From Roseococcus sp. SYP-B2431 (lineage in GTDB: Bacteria; Pseudomonadota; Alphaproteobacteria; Acetobacterales; Acetobacteraceae), in contig NZ_SJXD01000011.1 of NCBI RefSeq assembly GCF_004336745.1, positions 1,240,001-1,304,000 of the forward strand: a stretch of 64,000 nucleotides of DNA. Reading direction: 5' to 3'. How positions within the stretch are numbered: position 1 is the first letter of the stretch; every line of letters starts with the position of its first letter. A program made the position numbers and the translations under genes. Below are positions 33,517-42,154 of the stretch, piece by piece. The notes beneath the pieces were generated by a model. The model ran no database searches, had not been told where the DNA came from, and worked only from the letters and a program-made list of their open reading frames with translations.

Positions 33517-35094
33517 TCAGCGCTCCGGCCTCACGCCCATCGCCACCGTCCGCTCGTCCATCCGCGGCTCGTGCCGGAGCCCTCGCCGCAGCGCCCAGGT
33601 GTTGGTGAGCTGCACCAGCTGGATCATCGGCATCTCCTCGGCATAGCGCGCCGTGATCTGCTGCCAGAGCTCGTTGCGCGCCGTGTCGTCCATGGTCGCC
33701 GAGGCACGGGCGGTCAGCTGGTCGAACTCGGCGTTGGAATAGCGCGCGTTGTTGTTCGCCCCCGTCAGCCGCTGGCGGTCATGCGTGGCGACGACATTGG
33801 CCAGGTAGTTCGAGGCCTCGCCGGTGGAACTGCCCCAGGCCCCGATCTGCATCGCATACTCCACCCGGGCGCGGCGCGGGACGAAGGCCGTCCAGGGCGA
33901 AGCCTCGACCTGCACGCGCACGCCGATGCGCGTCCACATCTGCGCCACCGCCTGGGTGAGGCGCGCGTCGTTGGGCCAGCGGTCGTTGGGCGTGTGGACC
34001 GTCAGGCGGAAGCCCTCCGGATAGCCGGCTTCGGCGAGCAGGCGCCTGGCGCCCTCGGGATCGAAGCCCTGCGGCCGGACGTCGGCATTGTAGCCGAAGG
34101 CGCCCTCGGGCAGCCATTGCGCGGTCGCGACGGAGGCGCCCTCCATCACGCGCTCGACCAGCGCGTCGCGGTTGATCGCCATGGAGAGGGCCCGGCGCAC
34201 GCGCACGTCCTTGAAGGGATTCACCGGCAGCGGCGCGCCGGCATTGTCGGTGATCAGCGGGGTCCCGCCATCGCGCGAATAGTCGGGCGCCATGTAGACG
34301 GTGCGCAGGCTGGCGATCTCGGTGACCAGCAGCCGCGGCTCGCGGCGCAGGCGGGCGAGGTCGCTGGTGGGAATCTGCTCGATCAGGTCGACGTCGCCGG
34401 CCAGCAGGGCCGCGGTGCGGCCGGCGTCGTTCAGGATCATGCGGTAGTTCACCCGCGCCCAGGGCTCGCGCTCGCCCCAGTAGGTGTCGTTGCGCTGCAG
34501 CTCCACCCGGTCGCCGGAGCGGTAGGAGACGAGGCGATAGGGACCCGTGCCGATGGCGGCGCGGCCGCTGTTGTAGTCCTCGGTGGCCATGCCCTCGCCC
34601 GCATGGCGCGAGATGATGGCGACCGAGGCCAGGTCGAGCGGCAGCAGCGGATGCGGCTGGCGGGTGTGGAGGCGCAGCGTGTGCGCGTCCTTCACCTCGG
34701 TGCGCGAGATCGCGCGCAGGAAGCCACCGAAGCCGCCCGGGCTGTTGGGCACGTTCGGCACGCGCGAGAAGGTGAAGACCACGTCGTCGGCCGTGAAGGG
34801 CTTGCCGTCATGCCAGGTGACGCCCTCGCGCAGCTTGAACTCCCACTCGGTGTCGGAGACCGGACGCCAGCTCGTGGCCAGGCTCGGATGGGGGCGCGCA
34901 TGGCCGTCGCGCTCCACGAGCCGGTCGAAGATGTGCATGACCAGCGCGTTGTTCGGCCCGACATTGTGGAAATGCGGATCGATGGTGGTGACCGGCGCAC
35001 CGGCCCCGATGGTGAGGGTGCGGTCCTGCCCTTGGGCCATCGCGGCGGCCGGCGGCAGGAGAGCCGCCAGCGCCAGGGCGCGTCGCTTGATCAT
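33517..35094 (-). CDS. ABC transporter substrate-binding protein (Opp/Dpp family)
   Basis: A 525-residue periplasmic binding protein of the SBP_bac_5 family (oligopeptides, dipeptides, nickel or similar). The signal peptide reads MIKRRALALAALLPPAAAMA. The mature start ALTIGAGAPVTTIDP-like block, then EWEFKLREGVTWHDGKPFTA and VRRALSMAINRDALVERV are typical. ATG at 35094 is chosen because AAAGGGG lies six bases before it; an ATG at 35100 is also in frame. No permease is next to it. The C-terminus resembles the relic just upstream, so a duplication is likely. Confidence 0.9.
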   Translation of the reverse strand: MIKRRALALAALLPPAAAMAQGQDRTLTIGAGAPVTTIDPHFHNVGPNNALVMHIFDRLVERDGHARPHPSLATSWRPVSDTEWEFKLREGVTWHDGKPFTADDVVFTFSRVPNVPNSPGGFGGFLRAISRTEVKDAHTLRLHTRQPHPLLPLDLASVAIISRHAGEGMATEDYNSGRAAIGTGPYRLVSYRSGDRVELQRNDTYWGEREPWARVNYRMILNDAGRTAALLAGDVDLIEQIPTSDLARLRREPRLLVTEIASLRTVYMAPDYSRDGGTPLITDNAGAPLPVNPFKDVRVRRALSMAINRDALVERVMEGASVATAQWLPEGAFGYNADVRPQGFDPEGARRLLAEAGYPEGFRLTVHTPNDRWPNDARLTQAVAQMWTRIGVRVQVEASPWTAFVPRRARVEYAMQIGAWGSSTGEASNYLANVVATHDRQRLTGANNNARYSNAEFDQLTARASATMDDTARNELWQQITARYAEEMPMIQLVQLTNTWALRRGLRHEPRMDERTVAMGVRPER

Positions 35095-35237
35095 GTCCAT
35101 CCCCTTTGTCCGTGCAGGGACTCTAACAGAGCCGGGGCCTGTGCCCAACCGGCTGCGTACCGGCCTCCGGCGGACCTCTGGAAGAGCTCCTTCAGGCCGT
35201 CCATCCGAAGCGGTCTTCGCCGATCGGGGTCTCCGGG

Positions 35238-35493
35238 TCAGGGCGCGGGCCGCACCCCCATCGCGACGGTCCGCTCGTCCATGCGCGAGGCCGGGGCGCA
35301 GCGCCCAGGCGTTGTTGAGCTGGAAGAGCTGGATGGTCGGCACGTCGTCGGCGACCATCGCCACCGCCTCGCGCCACATCGCCTCGCGCCGGGCATCGTC
35401 CATGACCACCGAGGCACGCGCCGTCAGCGAGTCCATGTCCGGGTTGGAGTAGCGGCCGGCATCGCCGGCGGGAAGATGGGCCTGGCGGCCCAC
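35238..35493 (-). pseudogene. C-terminal relic of a second Opp/Dpp-type binding protein
   Basis: The frame carries GRYSNPDMDSLTARASVVMD and TIQLFQLNNAWALRPGLAH, nearly parallel to the end of the intact neighbour. The last block, MDERTVAMGVRPAP and a stop (35240-35238), lies in another frame, so a frameshift separates the two. The preceding 450 residues are absent. This looks like a tandem duplicate that was mostly deleted. Confidence 0.7.
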
Positions 35494-35536
35494 GTCACCG
35501 CGAAGCAGAGCCTGAGACGCCCCGATCCCTGCGGCC

Positions 35537-35779
35537 TCAGCTGCGGCCCTTTTGCCGCATCGCGATCTTCGCCACGACCATCAGCACGACCCCGAGCGCG
35601 ATCAGGCCGATCGTGCCGGGCGAGTCCTCGATGGCCTCGATGAGGGCGGCGGGTCCCCAGCTCAGCCAGTCCAGCACCGCCCGGGGAAACCAGAGCAGGG
35701 CATCCCAGCCGAACCAGTGCGCGCCCAGTCCCAGCACGACGAGGCAGACGCCGAGCGTCCAGAGGCTGGAGGGCTTCAC
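35537..35779 (-). CDS. small two-helix membrane protein (DUF unknown)
   Basis: An 80-residue protein with two hydrophobic segments: LWTLGVCLVVLGLGAHWFGW at the start, and TIGLIALGVVLMVVAKIAM at the end, closing on RQKGRS. It starts with GTG at 35779, seven bases after AGGAGG, and follows the Hsp20 gene by 11 bases on the same strand. No family was recognised. It is likely cotranscribed with the small heat shock gene, so a stress link is possible. Confidence 0.7.
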   Translation of the reverse strand: MKPSSLWTLGVCLVVLGLGAHWFGWDALLWFPRAVLDWLSWGPAALIEAIEDSPGTIGLIALGVVLMVVAKIAMRQKGRS

Positions 35780-35790
35780 TCCACGGCCTC

Positions 35791-36255
35791 CTAGACGTCC
35801 TCGTCGCGCACGCGCTGGCGCACCACGGGACGCGTCGGACCGGCCCCCTGCCGGCCGATCGGGATGGAGCGCACCTTCACCTCGGGCATGGGGCGCTGGA
35901 GGTCGATGTGGAGCAGCCCGTTGTCCAGGAAGGCGCCCTCCACCTCGATGCCCTCGGCCAGCACGAAGGCCCGCTGGAACTGCCGCGCCGCGATGCCGCG
36001 ATGGATGAACACCCGGCCCTCGCTGTCGTCGCGCTGGCGGCCGCGGATGACGAGCTGGTTGTCCTCCTGCGTGATCGCCAGGTCGTCCATGGAGAATCCG
36101 GCGACGGCGAGCGTGATGCGCAGGCGCGCCTCGCCCGTCTGCTCGATATTGTAGGGCGGATAGCCGTCGGCGTTCTTCTGGACGCGGTCGAGCATCTGCT
36201 CGAGATGGTCGAAGCCGAGGAACAGCGGCGAACCGAACACCGAGGAACGCGACAT
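35791..36255 (-). CDS. Hsp20/alpha-crystallin family small heat shock protein
   Basis: A 154-residue small heat shock protein. The alpha-crystallin domain spans about 35-130, with YNIEQTGEARLRITLAVAGF and the late GLLHIDLQRPMPE block; the A-x-x-x-n-G-v-L motif appears as FLDNGLLHI. It prevents aggregation of unfolded proteins in the cytoplasm. ATG at 36255 follows CAGGAGG. It is transcribed away from def. No clear ROSE-type leader was identified, though the region before the start is short. Confidence 0.93.
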   Translation of the reverse strand: MSRSSVFGSPLFLGFDHLEQMLDRVQKNADGYPPYNIEQTGEARLRITLAVAGFSMDDLAITQEDNQLVIRGRQRDDSEGRVFIHRGIAARQFQRAFVLAEGIEVEGAFLDNGLLHIDLQRPMPEVKVRSIPIGRQGAGPTRPVVRQRVRDEDV

Positions 36256-36382
36256 TGAGCCTCCTGACAGGAGCGAGCATTTCCGAAGGCCCCTGGAATA
36301 GGCGGCAAGCGGCGCGGCTAGACTTGGCCCGTCGAGCGCGACGTTGCAAGCCTCGGGACGCGGCGCTACCTCCCCCGGCATC

Positions 36383-36913
36383 ATGAACGACGAAAAACTT
36401 CCCATCCTGCTGGTTCCCGACACGCGGCTGCGTCAGAAGGCCCGGCTGATCGCGCCCGGCGACGAGGACGCGGTCCGCGCGCTGGCCCCCCGCATGCTCG
36501 CCACGATGTATGCCGCGCCGGGGATCGGCCTGGCGGCGCCGCAGGTCGGTTCGAATCTCCGGCTGATCGTTCTGGACGTGGCCGGCAAGGAGGAGCCGCC
36601 GGCGCCGATGATCCTGGTGAACCCGGAGATCACGGCGGCGACCAAGGAGATGGCGATCCGCGAGGAAGGCTGCCTCTCGCTGCCCGGGCAGTATGCGGAT
36701 GTGGAGCGGCCGGCGCGGATCAAGCTGCGCTGGCAGGAGCTGGACGGCTCCAAACGCGAGATGGAGGCGGAAGGGCTGCTCGGCGTCTGCCTGCAGCATG
36801 AGATCGACCATCTGAACGGCGTCCTCTTCGTCGACCATCTCTCGGCGCTGAAGCGCAACATGCTGCTGCGGAAGCTGGCCAAGGAGCTGAAGGCCAAGAC
36901 GCGTGACGATTAG
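36383..36913 (+). CDS. def: peptide deformylase
   Basis: A 176-residue metallohydrolase that removes the formyl group from nascent proteins. All three motifs are intact: [10 protein letters not shown] (about 49-58), EEGCLSLPG (metal-binding Cys) and [11 protein letters not shown] (HExxH). ATG at 36383 gives the usual length. The stop lies 11 bases inside the next gene, fmt, the standard def-fmt partner that formylates initiator tRNA. Confidence 0.97.
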   Translation: MNDEKLPILLVPDTRLRQKARLIAPGDEDAVRALAPRMLATMYAAPGIGLAAPQVGSNLRLIVLDVAGKEEPPAPMILVNPEITAATKEMAIREEGCLSLPGQYADVERPARIKLRWQELDGSKREMEAEGLLGVCLQHEIDHLNGVLFVDHLSALKRNMLLRKLAKELKAKTRDD

Positions 36914-37826
36914 GCCGCTGCGCCTCGCCTTCATGGGCAGCCCGGATTTCGCCGTGCCCGCCCTGCATGCGCTGCACGCGGCCGGCCACGACATCCGCGC
37001 CGTCTACACCCAGCCGCCCAAGCCCGCCGGGCGCGGGCAGCAGGAGACCCCCTGCCCCGTCCATCGCGCGGCCCTGGCGCTCGGACTGCCGGTGCGGACG
37101 CCGGCGCGGGTGCGGCGCGACACGGCGGAGCACGAGGCCTTCGCCGCGCTAGACCTCGATGTCGCGGTGGTGGCGGCCTATGGGCTGATCCTGCCCAGGC
37201 CCATGCTCGACGCCCCGCGGCGCGGCTGCCTCAACATCCACGCCTCCCTGCTGCCGCGCTGGCGCGGGGCCGCGCCGATCCACGCCGCCATCCTGCATGG
37301 CGATGCCGAAAGCGGCGTCACCATCATGCGGATGGAAGAAGGGCTCGACACGGGCCCGATGCTGCTGAAGGGCACCGTGCCGCTCGGCCCGCGCAGCACC
37401 ACGCCGGAGCTGCACGATGCGCTGTCCGCCATGGGCGCCGGGCTGATCCTGCGCGCGCTGGACGAGGATCCGCCGGCCATCCCGCAGCCCGACGAAGGCG
37501 CCACCTACGCGCCCAAGCTCACCAAGGCGGATGGGCTGCTCGACTGGAGGAAGCCGGCGGCAGCCCTGGATGCGCGGGTGCGGGCGATGAACCCCTGGCC
37601 GGGCGCGTATTTCCCGCATCGAGGCGAGGTGCTGCGCGTGCTCGCGGCCGAGCCCGCCGCCGGCGCGGGCGCGCCAGGCGAGGTGCTGCCGGGCCCGGCG
37701 CTGACCGTCGCCTGTGGCGAGGGCGCGCTGCGCCTCACCCGGCTCCAGCGCCCCGGCCGCGGCGCGATGGATGCCCACGCCCTCCTGCGCGGCTTTCCGC
37801 TCCCCACCGGCACGCGGCTCGGCTGA
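36903..37826 (+). CDS. fmt: methionyl-tRNA formyltransferase
   Basis: A 307-residue enzyme that formylates Met-tRNA-fMet using 10-formyl-THF. The N-terminal [19 protein letters not shown], the catalytic [20 protein letters not shown] and [17 protein letters not shown] are all present, with a C-terminal tRNA-binding domain. The start is GTG at 36903, overlapping def by 11 bases. It sits in a def-fmt-truA cluster that is common in bacteria. Confidence 0.97.
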   Translation: MTIRPLRLAFMGSPDFAVPALHALHAAGHDIRAVYTQPPKPAGRGQQETPCPVHRAALALGLPVRTPARVRRDTAEHEAFAALDLDVAVVAAYGLILPRPMLDAPRRGCLNIHASLLPRWRGAAPIHAAILHGDAESGVTIMRMEEGLDTGPMLLKGTVPLGPRSTTPELHDALSAMGAGLILRALDEDPPAIPQPDEGATYAPKLTKADGLLDWRKPAAALDARVRAMNPWPGAYFPHRGEVLRVLAAEPAAGAGAPGEVLPGPALTVACGEGALRLTRLQRPGRGAMDAHALLRGFPLPTGTRLG

Positions 37827-37878
37827 TGCCGAGCCGCGCCAATGAGCCGCCACGCCAACCCTTGGCGGAGCTCGCCTG

Positions 37879-38640
37879 ATGCCGAGCTACGCTCTCCTCG
37901 TCGAATATGACGGCACGGCCTTCTTTGGCTGGCAGCGGCAGGCAAGCGGCCCCTCGGTCCAGCAGGCGATCGAGGAGGCCGCTTCCGCGCTGAATGGTGG
38001 CGTCGTGCCTCTCGCCACCGCCTCGGGCCGCACGGATTCCGGCGTGCATGCCGAAGGCCAGGTCGTGCAGCTGGAATTGTCCGCCGGGCTCCCGCCCGAT
38101 CGCATGCGGGCCGCGCTGGACTTCCACGTCAGGCCGCATCGCATCGCCATCCGCGCGGCGGCCTTCGCGCCGGAGGGCTGGTCGCCGCGCTTCTCGGCCG
38201 TCCAGCGCCATTACCGCTACCGGATCCTCGCGCGGAGGGCCAAGCCGGCGCTGGAGGAGGGACGCGTCTGGCATGTCCCGCTGCCGCTCGATACGGAGGC
38301 CATGCATGCGGCCGCGCAGGGGCTGCTGGGCAAGCACGACTTCTCCGCCTATCGCGCGGCGTCCTGCCAGGCGGATTCGCCGCTGCGCACCCTCGACCGG
38401 CTGGACGTGATCCGGACCGGCGAGGAAATCCACGTCCTCGCCAGCGCGCGCAGCTTCCTGCACCATCAGGTGCGCAACCTCGTGGGCACGCTCTACGAGG
38501 TCGGGCTGGGACGCCGGCCCGTCCGTTGGCCGCGCGAGGTTCTGGACGGGCAGGACCGCCGCCTCGCCGGACAGACCGCGCCGCCGCAGGGCCTCTGCTT
38601 CCTAAGGGTCGATTTTCCCGAACCGCTGGACTGGCGCTGA
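37879..38640 (+). CDS. truA: tRNA pseudouridine(38-40) synthase
   Basis: A 253-residue pseudouridine synthase acting on positions 38-40 of tRNAs. The catalytic aspartate is in ASGRTDSGVHAEGQV. Other marks are LLVEYDGTAFFGWQRQ at the start, RHYRYRILARR and SFLHHQVRNLVGTL, all typical for TruA. ATG at 37879 lies in a short repeat shared with the fmt end. The gene ends one base before the convergent membrane protein gene. Confidence 0.97.
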   Translation: MPSYALLVEYDGTAFFGWQRQASGPSVQQAIEEAASALNGGVVPLATASGRTDSGVHAEGQVVQLELSAGLPPDRMRAALDFHVRPHRIAIRAAAFAPEGWSPRFSAVQRHYRYRILARRAKPALEEGRVWHVPLPLDTEAMHAAAQGLLGKHDFSAYRAASCQADSPLRTLDRLDVIRTGEEIHVLASARSFLHHQVRNLVGTLYEVGLGRRPVRWPREVLDGQDRRLAGQTAPPQGLCFLRVDFPEPLDWR

Positions 38641-38641
38641 A

Positions 38642-39220
38642 TCAGCCGCCCGAGATGCGCGCCGTCACGCCGCCGATGAACAGGCCGAGCGCCAGGTCCA
38701 GGATCACGAACATCGCCGCCGTCAGCCCCGGCAGGTTCAGCGCCGTGCGCGTGACGAACCACTCCAGCCAGATCGCATAGCCCACCGCCGCCAGCCCCAG
38801 CGCATTGCCGATCCAGCCCGGCAGGCCCAGCACGCTCGGCAGCAGCAGCACGATCAGCAAGGCATATTGCACGAGGTTCGACCAGTTCCAGGCCGCGATG
38901 AAGCGCGGCCAGTCGCCGCCGCGCTGCGCCTGATGCGCCAGCACGCGGGAGGCCAGCGCGAAGGCCACCCAGCCCAGCGTGTAGCCGATCAGCTCGGCCG
39001 CCAGCGCCACGGCGGCGCCACTCGGCGGCGCGCCCTGCATCGACCAGCCGAAGACGCGCAGCGCCAGCAGCACCGGCAGGCAGATGGCCGCCGCAAGGAA
39101 GGAATGCCGCGCGCCCTCCATTCCCGGGGCGATCAGCGCCAGGCCGACGGCCCGACCGCGCGCGAAGAGAAGGGCCGCGGCGATGCCGTTGGCCACGCTG
39201 GGCGGGTTCAGCGCAGGCAC
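38642..39220 (-). CDS. membrane protein of unknown function
   Basis: A 192-residue protein with about five transmembrane helices, among them LAAAICLPVLLALRVFGW, AVALAAELIGYTLGWVAFAL, LVQYALLIVLLLPSVLGLPG and a C-terminal AAMFVILDLALGLFIGG. The start is GTG at 39220, overlapping dapE by 13 bases, so translation is probably coupled. I do not recognise the family. It runs toward truA. A role near dapE is only positional. Confidence 0.7.
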   Translation of the reverse strand: MPALNPPSVANGIAAALLFARGRAVGLALIAPGMEGARHSFLAAAICLPVLLALRVFGWSMQGAPPSGAAVALAAELIGYTLGWVAFALASRVLAHQAQRGGDWPRFIAAWNWSNLVQYALLIVLLLPSVLGLPGWIGNALGLAAVGYAIWLEWFVTRTALNLPGLTAAMFVILDLALGLFIGGVTARISGG

Positions 39221-40356
39221 TCCTCGATCACGAGGCGGTAGAGCCCGGCGAGCGCCCGCAGCTCCGCGACCGGCGCGGATTCGTCGCGCTGGTGCAGCGT
39301 GGCGCCGACCGCGCCGAGCTCGGCCACGGGGCAGTAATGCGTGATGAAGCGGGCATCCGAGGTGCCGCCGCCGGTGTCGAGCTTCGCCTCCAGCCCCGTG
39401 CCGCGGCGCACCGCCCGTTGCAGCGCCTCCACGAAGGGGCCGGGCTCGGTGAGGAAGCTTTCGCCCGAGACCGAGACGCGCAGCTCATGATCCGGCGCAT
39501 GCTCGGCCAGCACCGCGCGGAGGCGCTCGGTGAGCGCGGCGGAGTGATGGTGGTCGTTGAAACGGATGTTGCAGAAGGCCTTGGCCTCGGCCGGGATCAC
39601 GTTGGTCGCGGTATTGTCCACCTGGAGGCCGGTGACCTGGAGCGTGGAGGCCTCGAAGAACTGCGAGCCGGCATCCAGCGGCGCGGCGGTGAGGGCGTTC
39701 AGCACGCGGATCAGCCGATGCACCGGATTGTCGGCGAGATGCGGATAGGCGCTGTGGCCCTGCCGCCCCTTCACGGTGATCCAGGCATTCATGCTGCCGC
39801 GCCGTCCCACCTTGATGGTGTCGCCGAGCTGCATCTTGGAGGTCGGCTCGCCCACCACGCACATGTCCGGGGTGTGGCCGTTCTCCGCCATCCATTCCAA
39901 GACGCGGCGGGTGCCGTCCACGCTTGGCCCCTCCTCGTCACCGGTGATGAGCAGCGAGATGGAGCCGGGATGGTCCGGATTGGCGGCGAGGAAGTCGGCC
40001 AGCCCCGCGACGAAGGCCGCAATGCCGCCCTTCATGTCGCACGCGCCGCGGCCATAGAGCACGCCGTCCCTGATCACCGCGGCGAAGGGATCGTCGGCCC
40101 AGGCGGCCTCGTCGCCGGGCGGCACCACGTCGGTATGGCCGGCGTAGCAGAGATGCGGCCCCCCGGTGCCGCGGCGGGCGAAGAGATTGTCCACCTCGCC
40201 GTATTTCAGCCGCGTGCAGGTGAACCCCAGCGGCGCGAGCGCCGCCTCCATGGTCGCGAGCGCGCCGCCGTCGGCCGGCGTCACGCTGCGGCAGCGGATG
40301 AGCGCCTGCGCCAGCGGGATCGGGTCGTTCGGCTCCTCGGGAAGATTGCCGCGCAC
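39208..40356 (-). CDS. dapE: succinyl-diaminopimelate desuccinylase
   Basis: A 382-residue M20-family zinc hydrolase of the succinylase route to meso-diaminopimelate and lysine. Metal ligands are seen in HLCYAGHTDVVPPG, GRGACDMKGG and the catalytic glutamate in LLITGDEEGPSVDGT. The dimerisation domain lies between (TVKGRQGHSAYPHLADNPVH). A GTG at 40356 is the first start in this frame; it is only eight bases past the repeat element. Together with dapD, 100 bases away, it confirms that the succinylase variant is used. Confidence 0.94.
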   Translation of the reverse strand: MRGNLPEEPNDPIPLAQALIRCRSVTPADGGALATMEAALAPLGFTCTRLKYGEVDNLFARRGTGGPHLCYAGHTDVVPPGDEAAWADDPFAAVIRDGVLYGRGACDMKGGIAAFVAGLADFLAANPDHPGSISLLITGDEEGPSVDGTRRVLEWMAENGHTPDMCVVGEPTSKMQLGDTIKVGRRGSMNAWITVKGRQGHSAYPHLADNPVHRLIRVLNALTAAPLDAGSQFFEASTLQVTGLQVDNTATNVIPAEAKAFCNIRFNDHHHSAALTERLRAVLAEHAPDHELRVSVSGESFLTEPGPFVEALQRAVRRGTGLEAKLDTGGGTSDARFITHYCPVAELGAVGATLHQRDESAPVAELRALAGLYRLVIEECLR

Positions 40357-40357
40357 G

Positions 40358-40420
40358 CTAAAGCATTTTCAAGTCGAGCGGCTTTGCTCGAAGGCTCGGA
40401 AAATGCGTCAAAGCAAAGCA
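40358..40420. repeat. dispersed palindromic intergenic element
   Basis: Between dapE and dapD, GCATTTTC (40363-40370) and GAAAATGC (40399-40406) form a perfect 8-bp inverted repeat with a 28-base, GC-rich middle, followed by GTCAAAGCAAAGCAA. The outer arms CTAAAGCATTTTC and GAAAATGCGTCAAA closely resemble a palindromic element that is abundant in rhizobial and methylobacterial genomes. The resemblance is from memory and the element is single here. It may end dapD transcripts or affect mRNA stability. Confidence 0.5.
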
Positions 40421-40465
40421 ACTGAGCGAGGGGCGTGAGCGCATGCGAACGACCCCTCGCTCAGT
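40421..40465 (-). terminator. hairpin after dapD
   Basis: ACTGAGCGAGGGG (40421-40433) and CCCCTCGCTCAGT (40453-40465) form a perfect 13-bp stem with a 19-base loop. The proximal arm includes the stop codon of dapD (40463-40461). On the minus strand it is followed by TTGCTTTGCTTTG, a T-rich run. This is a good intrinsic terminator candidate. Confidence 0.6.
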
Positions 40466-41288
40466 CGCGCAGCAGGTCGTTGATCGAGGTCTTCGCGCGC
40501 GTCTGCGCGTCCACCCGCTTCACGATCACGGCGCAGTAGAGGCTCGGCCCCGGCGTGCCGTCGGGCAGCGGCTTGCCCGGAAGGTTGCCCGGCACCACCA
40601 CCGAATAGGACGGCACGCGGCCGACAAAAATCTCGCCCGTGTTGCGGTCGATGATCTTGGTGGTGGCGGAGAGGAAGACGCCCATTGAGAGCACCGAGCC
40701 CTGCTCCACGATCACGCCCTCGACCACCTCGGAGCGAGCGCCGATGAAGCAGTCGTCCTCGATGATGACCGGGTTCGCCTGCAGCGGCTCCAGCACGCCG
40801 CCGACGCCCACGCCGCCCGAGAGATGCACGTTCTTGCCGATCTGCGCGCAGGAACCGACGGTCGCCCAGGTGTCGACCATGGTGCTGCCGCCCACATAGG
40901 CGCCGAGATTCACGAAACTCGGCATCAGCACCACGTTCGGCGCGATATAGGCGGAGCGGCGGGCGATGGCGCCCGGCACGGCGCGGAAGCCGGCTTCCTT
41001 CCAGCGGTTCGGGCCCCAGCCCTCCCACTTCAGCGGCACCTTGTCGTAGGCGCCGGCGGAGGTGTCCATGGGCGCGGAATCGCTGAGCCGGAAGGAGAGC
41101 AGCACCGCCTGCTTCAGCCACTGGTTCACGTGCCAACCGCCGTCCTTGGGCTCGGCGACGCGGGCCTTGCCGCTGTCCAGCATCTCCAGCGCCGCCTCGA
41201 CGGCCTCGCGCGGCTCGCCCTGGGTGGCGGCGGAAAGCGTGTCGCGCTTCTCCCAGAGGGACTCGATGGTGGATTGCAGGCTGGACAT
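40461..41288 (-). CDS. dapD: 2,3,4,5-tetrahydropyridine-2,6-dicarboxylate N-succinyltransferase
   Basis: A 275-residue left-handed beta-helix acyltransferase of the succinylase pathway to diaminopimelate. The hexapeptide-repeat region is evident in [20 protein letters not shown], with [20 protein letters not shown] and [16 protein letters not shown] following. The N-terminal helical domain and the C-terminal [20 protein letters not shown] are typical. ATG at 41288 follows AGGAGCC. Its end lies inside a terminator hairpin. Confidence 0.96.
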   Translation of the reverse strand: MSSLQSTIESLWEKRDTLSAATQGEPREAVEAALEMLDSGKARVAEPKDGGWHVNQWLKQAVLLSFRLSDSAPMDTSAGAYDKVPLKWEGWGPNRWKEAGFRAVPGAIARRSAYIAPNVVLMPSFVNLGAYVGGSTMVDTWATVGSCAQIGKNVHLSGGVGVGGVLEPLQANPVIIEDDCFIGARSEVVEGVIVEQGSVLSMGVFLSATTKIIDRNTGEIFVGRVPSYSVVVPGNLPGKPLPDGTPGPSLYCAVIVKRVDAQTRAKTSINDLLRD

Positions 41289-41360
41289 GACGGCTCCTCG
41301 GATGACGCGAAGAGGCTTCGCAGCGAGGCGCGGGGGAGTCAATCAGGCCCAGCGCCGATC

Positions 41361-42101
41361 TCAGCGTCCGGAAGGCTCCAGCACGGAGGCATGCAGCCAG
41401 CCGATGGCCACGCCGTCCCGCCCCACCTGGTACCACCCGCCGGGCGCCTCGCCGATCACCTCGAGCGTGGTCGAGGCCGGAACGACGCCGATGACCTCGC
41501 CGCCCACCGGCCCGCTGCGAAGATTGGCGCCGGTGCGGGACCAGGTGACGACCGTCTGCCGGGAGGCGGGTAGGCTGCCGGCCTGAACCGGCGCTGGAGG
41601 AGCGGCGGCCGTGGGCGGGCTGGGCTGGGACGGCGGCAGTGCGGCGGTCTCGGCGGGATCGCCCGCGCCGATGACCGGCAAGGGCGGGTAGCTGCGCGCC
41701 ATGGGCCGGTTCGTCAGGGGGCCGCCGCCGTCGAAGCAGCGGTCCACCATTTCCAGGAAGACGCGCGTGGCCTCGGGGCCCGTGGCGCCGAGCGTGAAGC
41801 CCGTCACGCGCGCGGTGCCGCCCTGAAAGGCCAGGACCGCGACATAGGGGATGTAGGGATCGCCCACCCCGGCGCTGGACCGGCCGCAGACGGCCACGGT
41901 GTCGGCCAGCGCCTGGGAGAACACCTGCACACCGCGCAGCTGAGTCTCCCGCCCGCCCAGCCGCTCGCGCAGCGCGGCCGTCGCCGCGTCCCGCGCCGCC
42001 TGCTGGCGGGAGGCCGGGGCGGGCGCCGGGGCGGCGGCCTCCTTCTCGTCGCAGGCGCCGAGAGCAAGAAGGACGACCAGAAGGTTCCATGGATTGCGCA
42101 C
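41361..42101 (-). CDS. SH3-domain exported lipoprotein
   Basis: A 246-residue protein. The start GTG at 42101 leads a signal with lipobox LALGAC (cysteine near residue 17). The middle carries CGRSSAGVGDPYIPYVAVLA with several cysteines, and a Pro/Ala linker leads to a bacterial SH3 domain (about 178-240: GANLRSGPVGGEVIGVVPAS, GGWYQVGRDGVAIGWLHA). Such domains bind peptidoglycan or peptides. It is between dapD and the acetolactate-synthase-like gene; no metabolic link is shown. Confidence 0.82.
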   Translation of the reverse strand: MRNPWNLLVVLLALGACDEKEAAAPAPAPASRQQAARDAATAALRERLGGRETQLRGVQVFSQALADTVAVCGRSSAGVGDPYIPYVAVLAFQGGTARVTGFTLGATGPEATRVFLEMVDRCFDGGGPLTNRPMARSYPPLPVIGAGDPAETAALPPSQPSPPTAAAPPAPVQAGSLPASRQTVVTWSRTGANLRSGPVGGEVIGVVPASTTLEVIGEAPGGWYQVGRDGVAIGWLHASVLEPSGR

Positions 42102-42154
42102 CGGGCGAGGATAACTCCCCTCGCCCCGCAACGCATATCCCGGAATGGACCGGG

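Noticed and set aside
35256-36382. Thermosensor leader (ROSE type) before the small heat shock gene
   Set aside because: Only about 127 bases lie between the divergent Hsp20 and def starts, and no ROSE hairpin pattern was identified.
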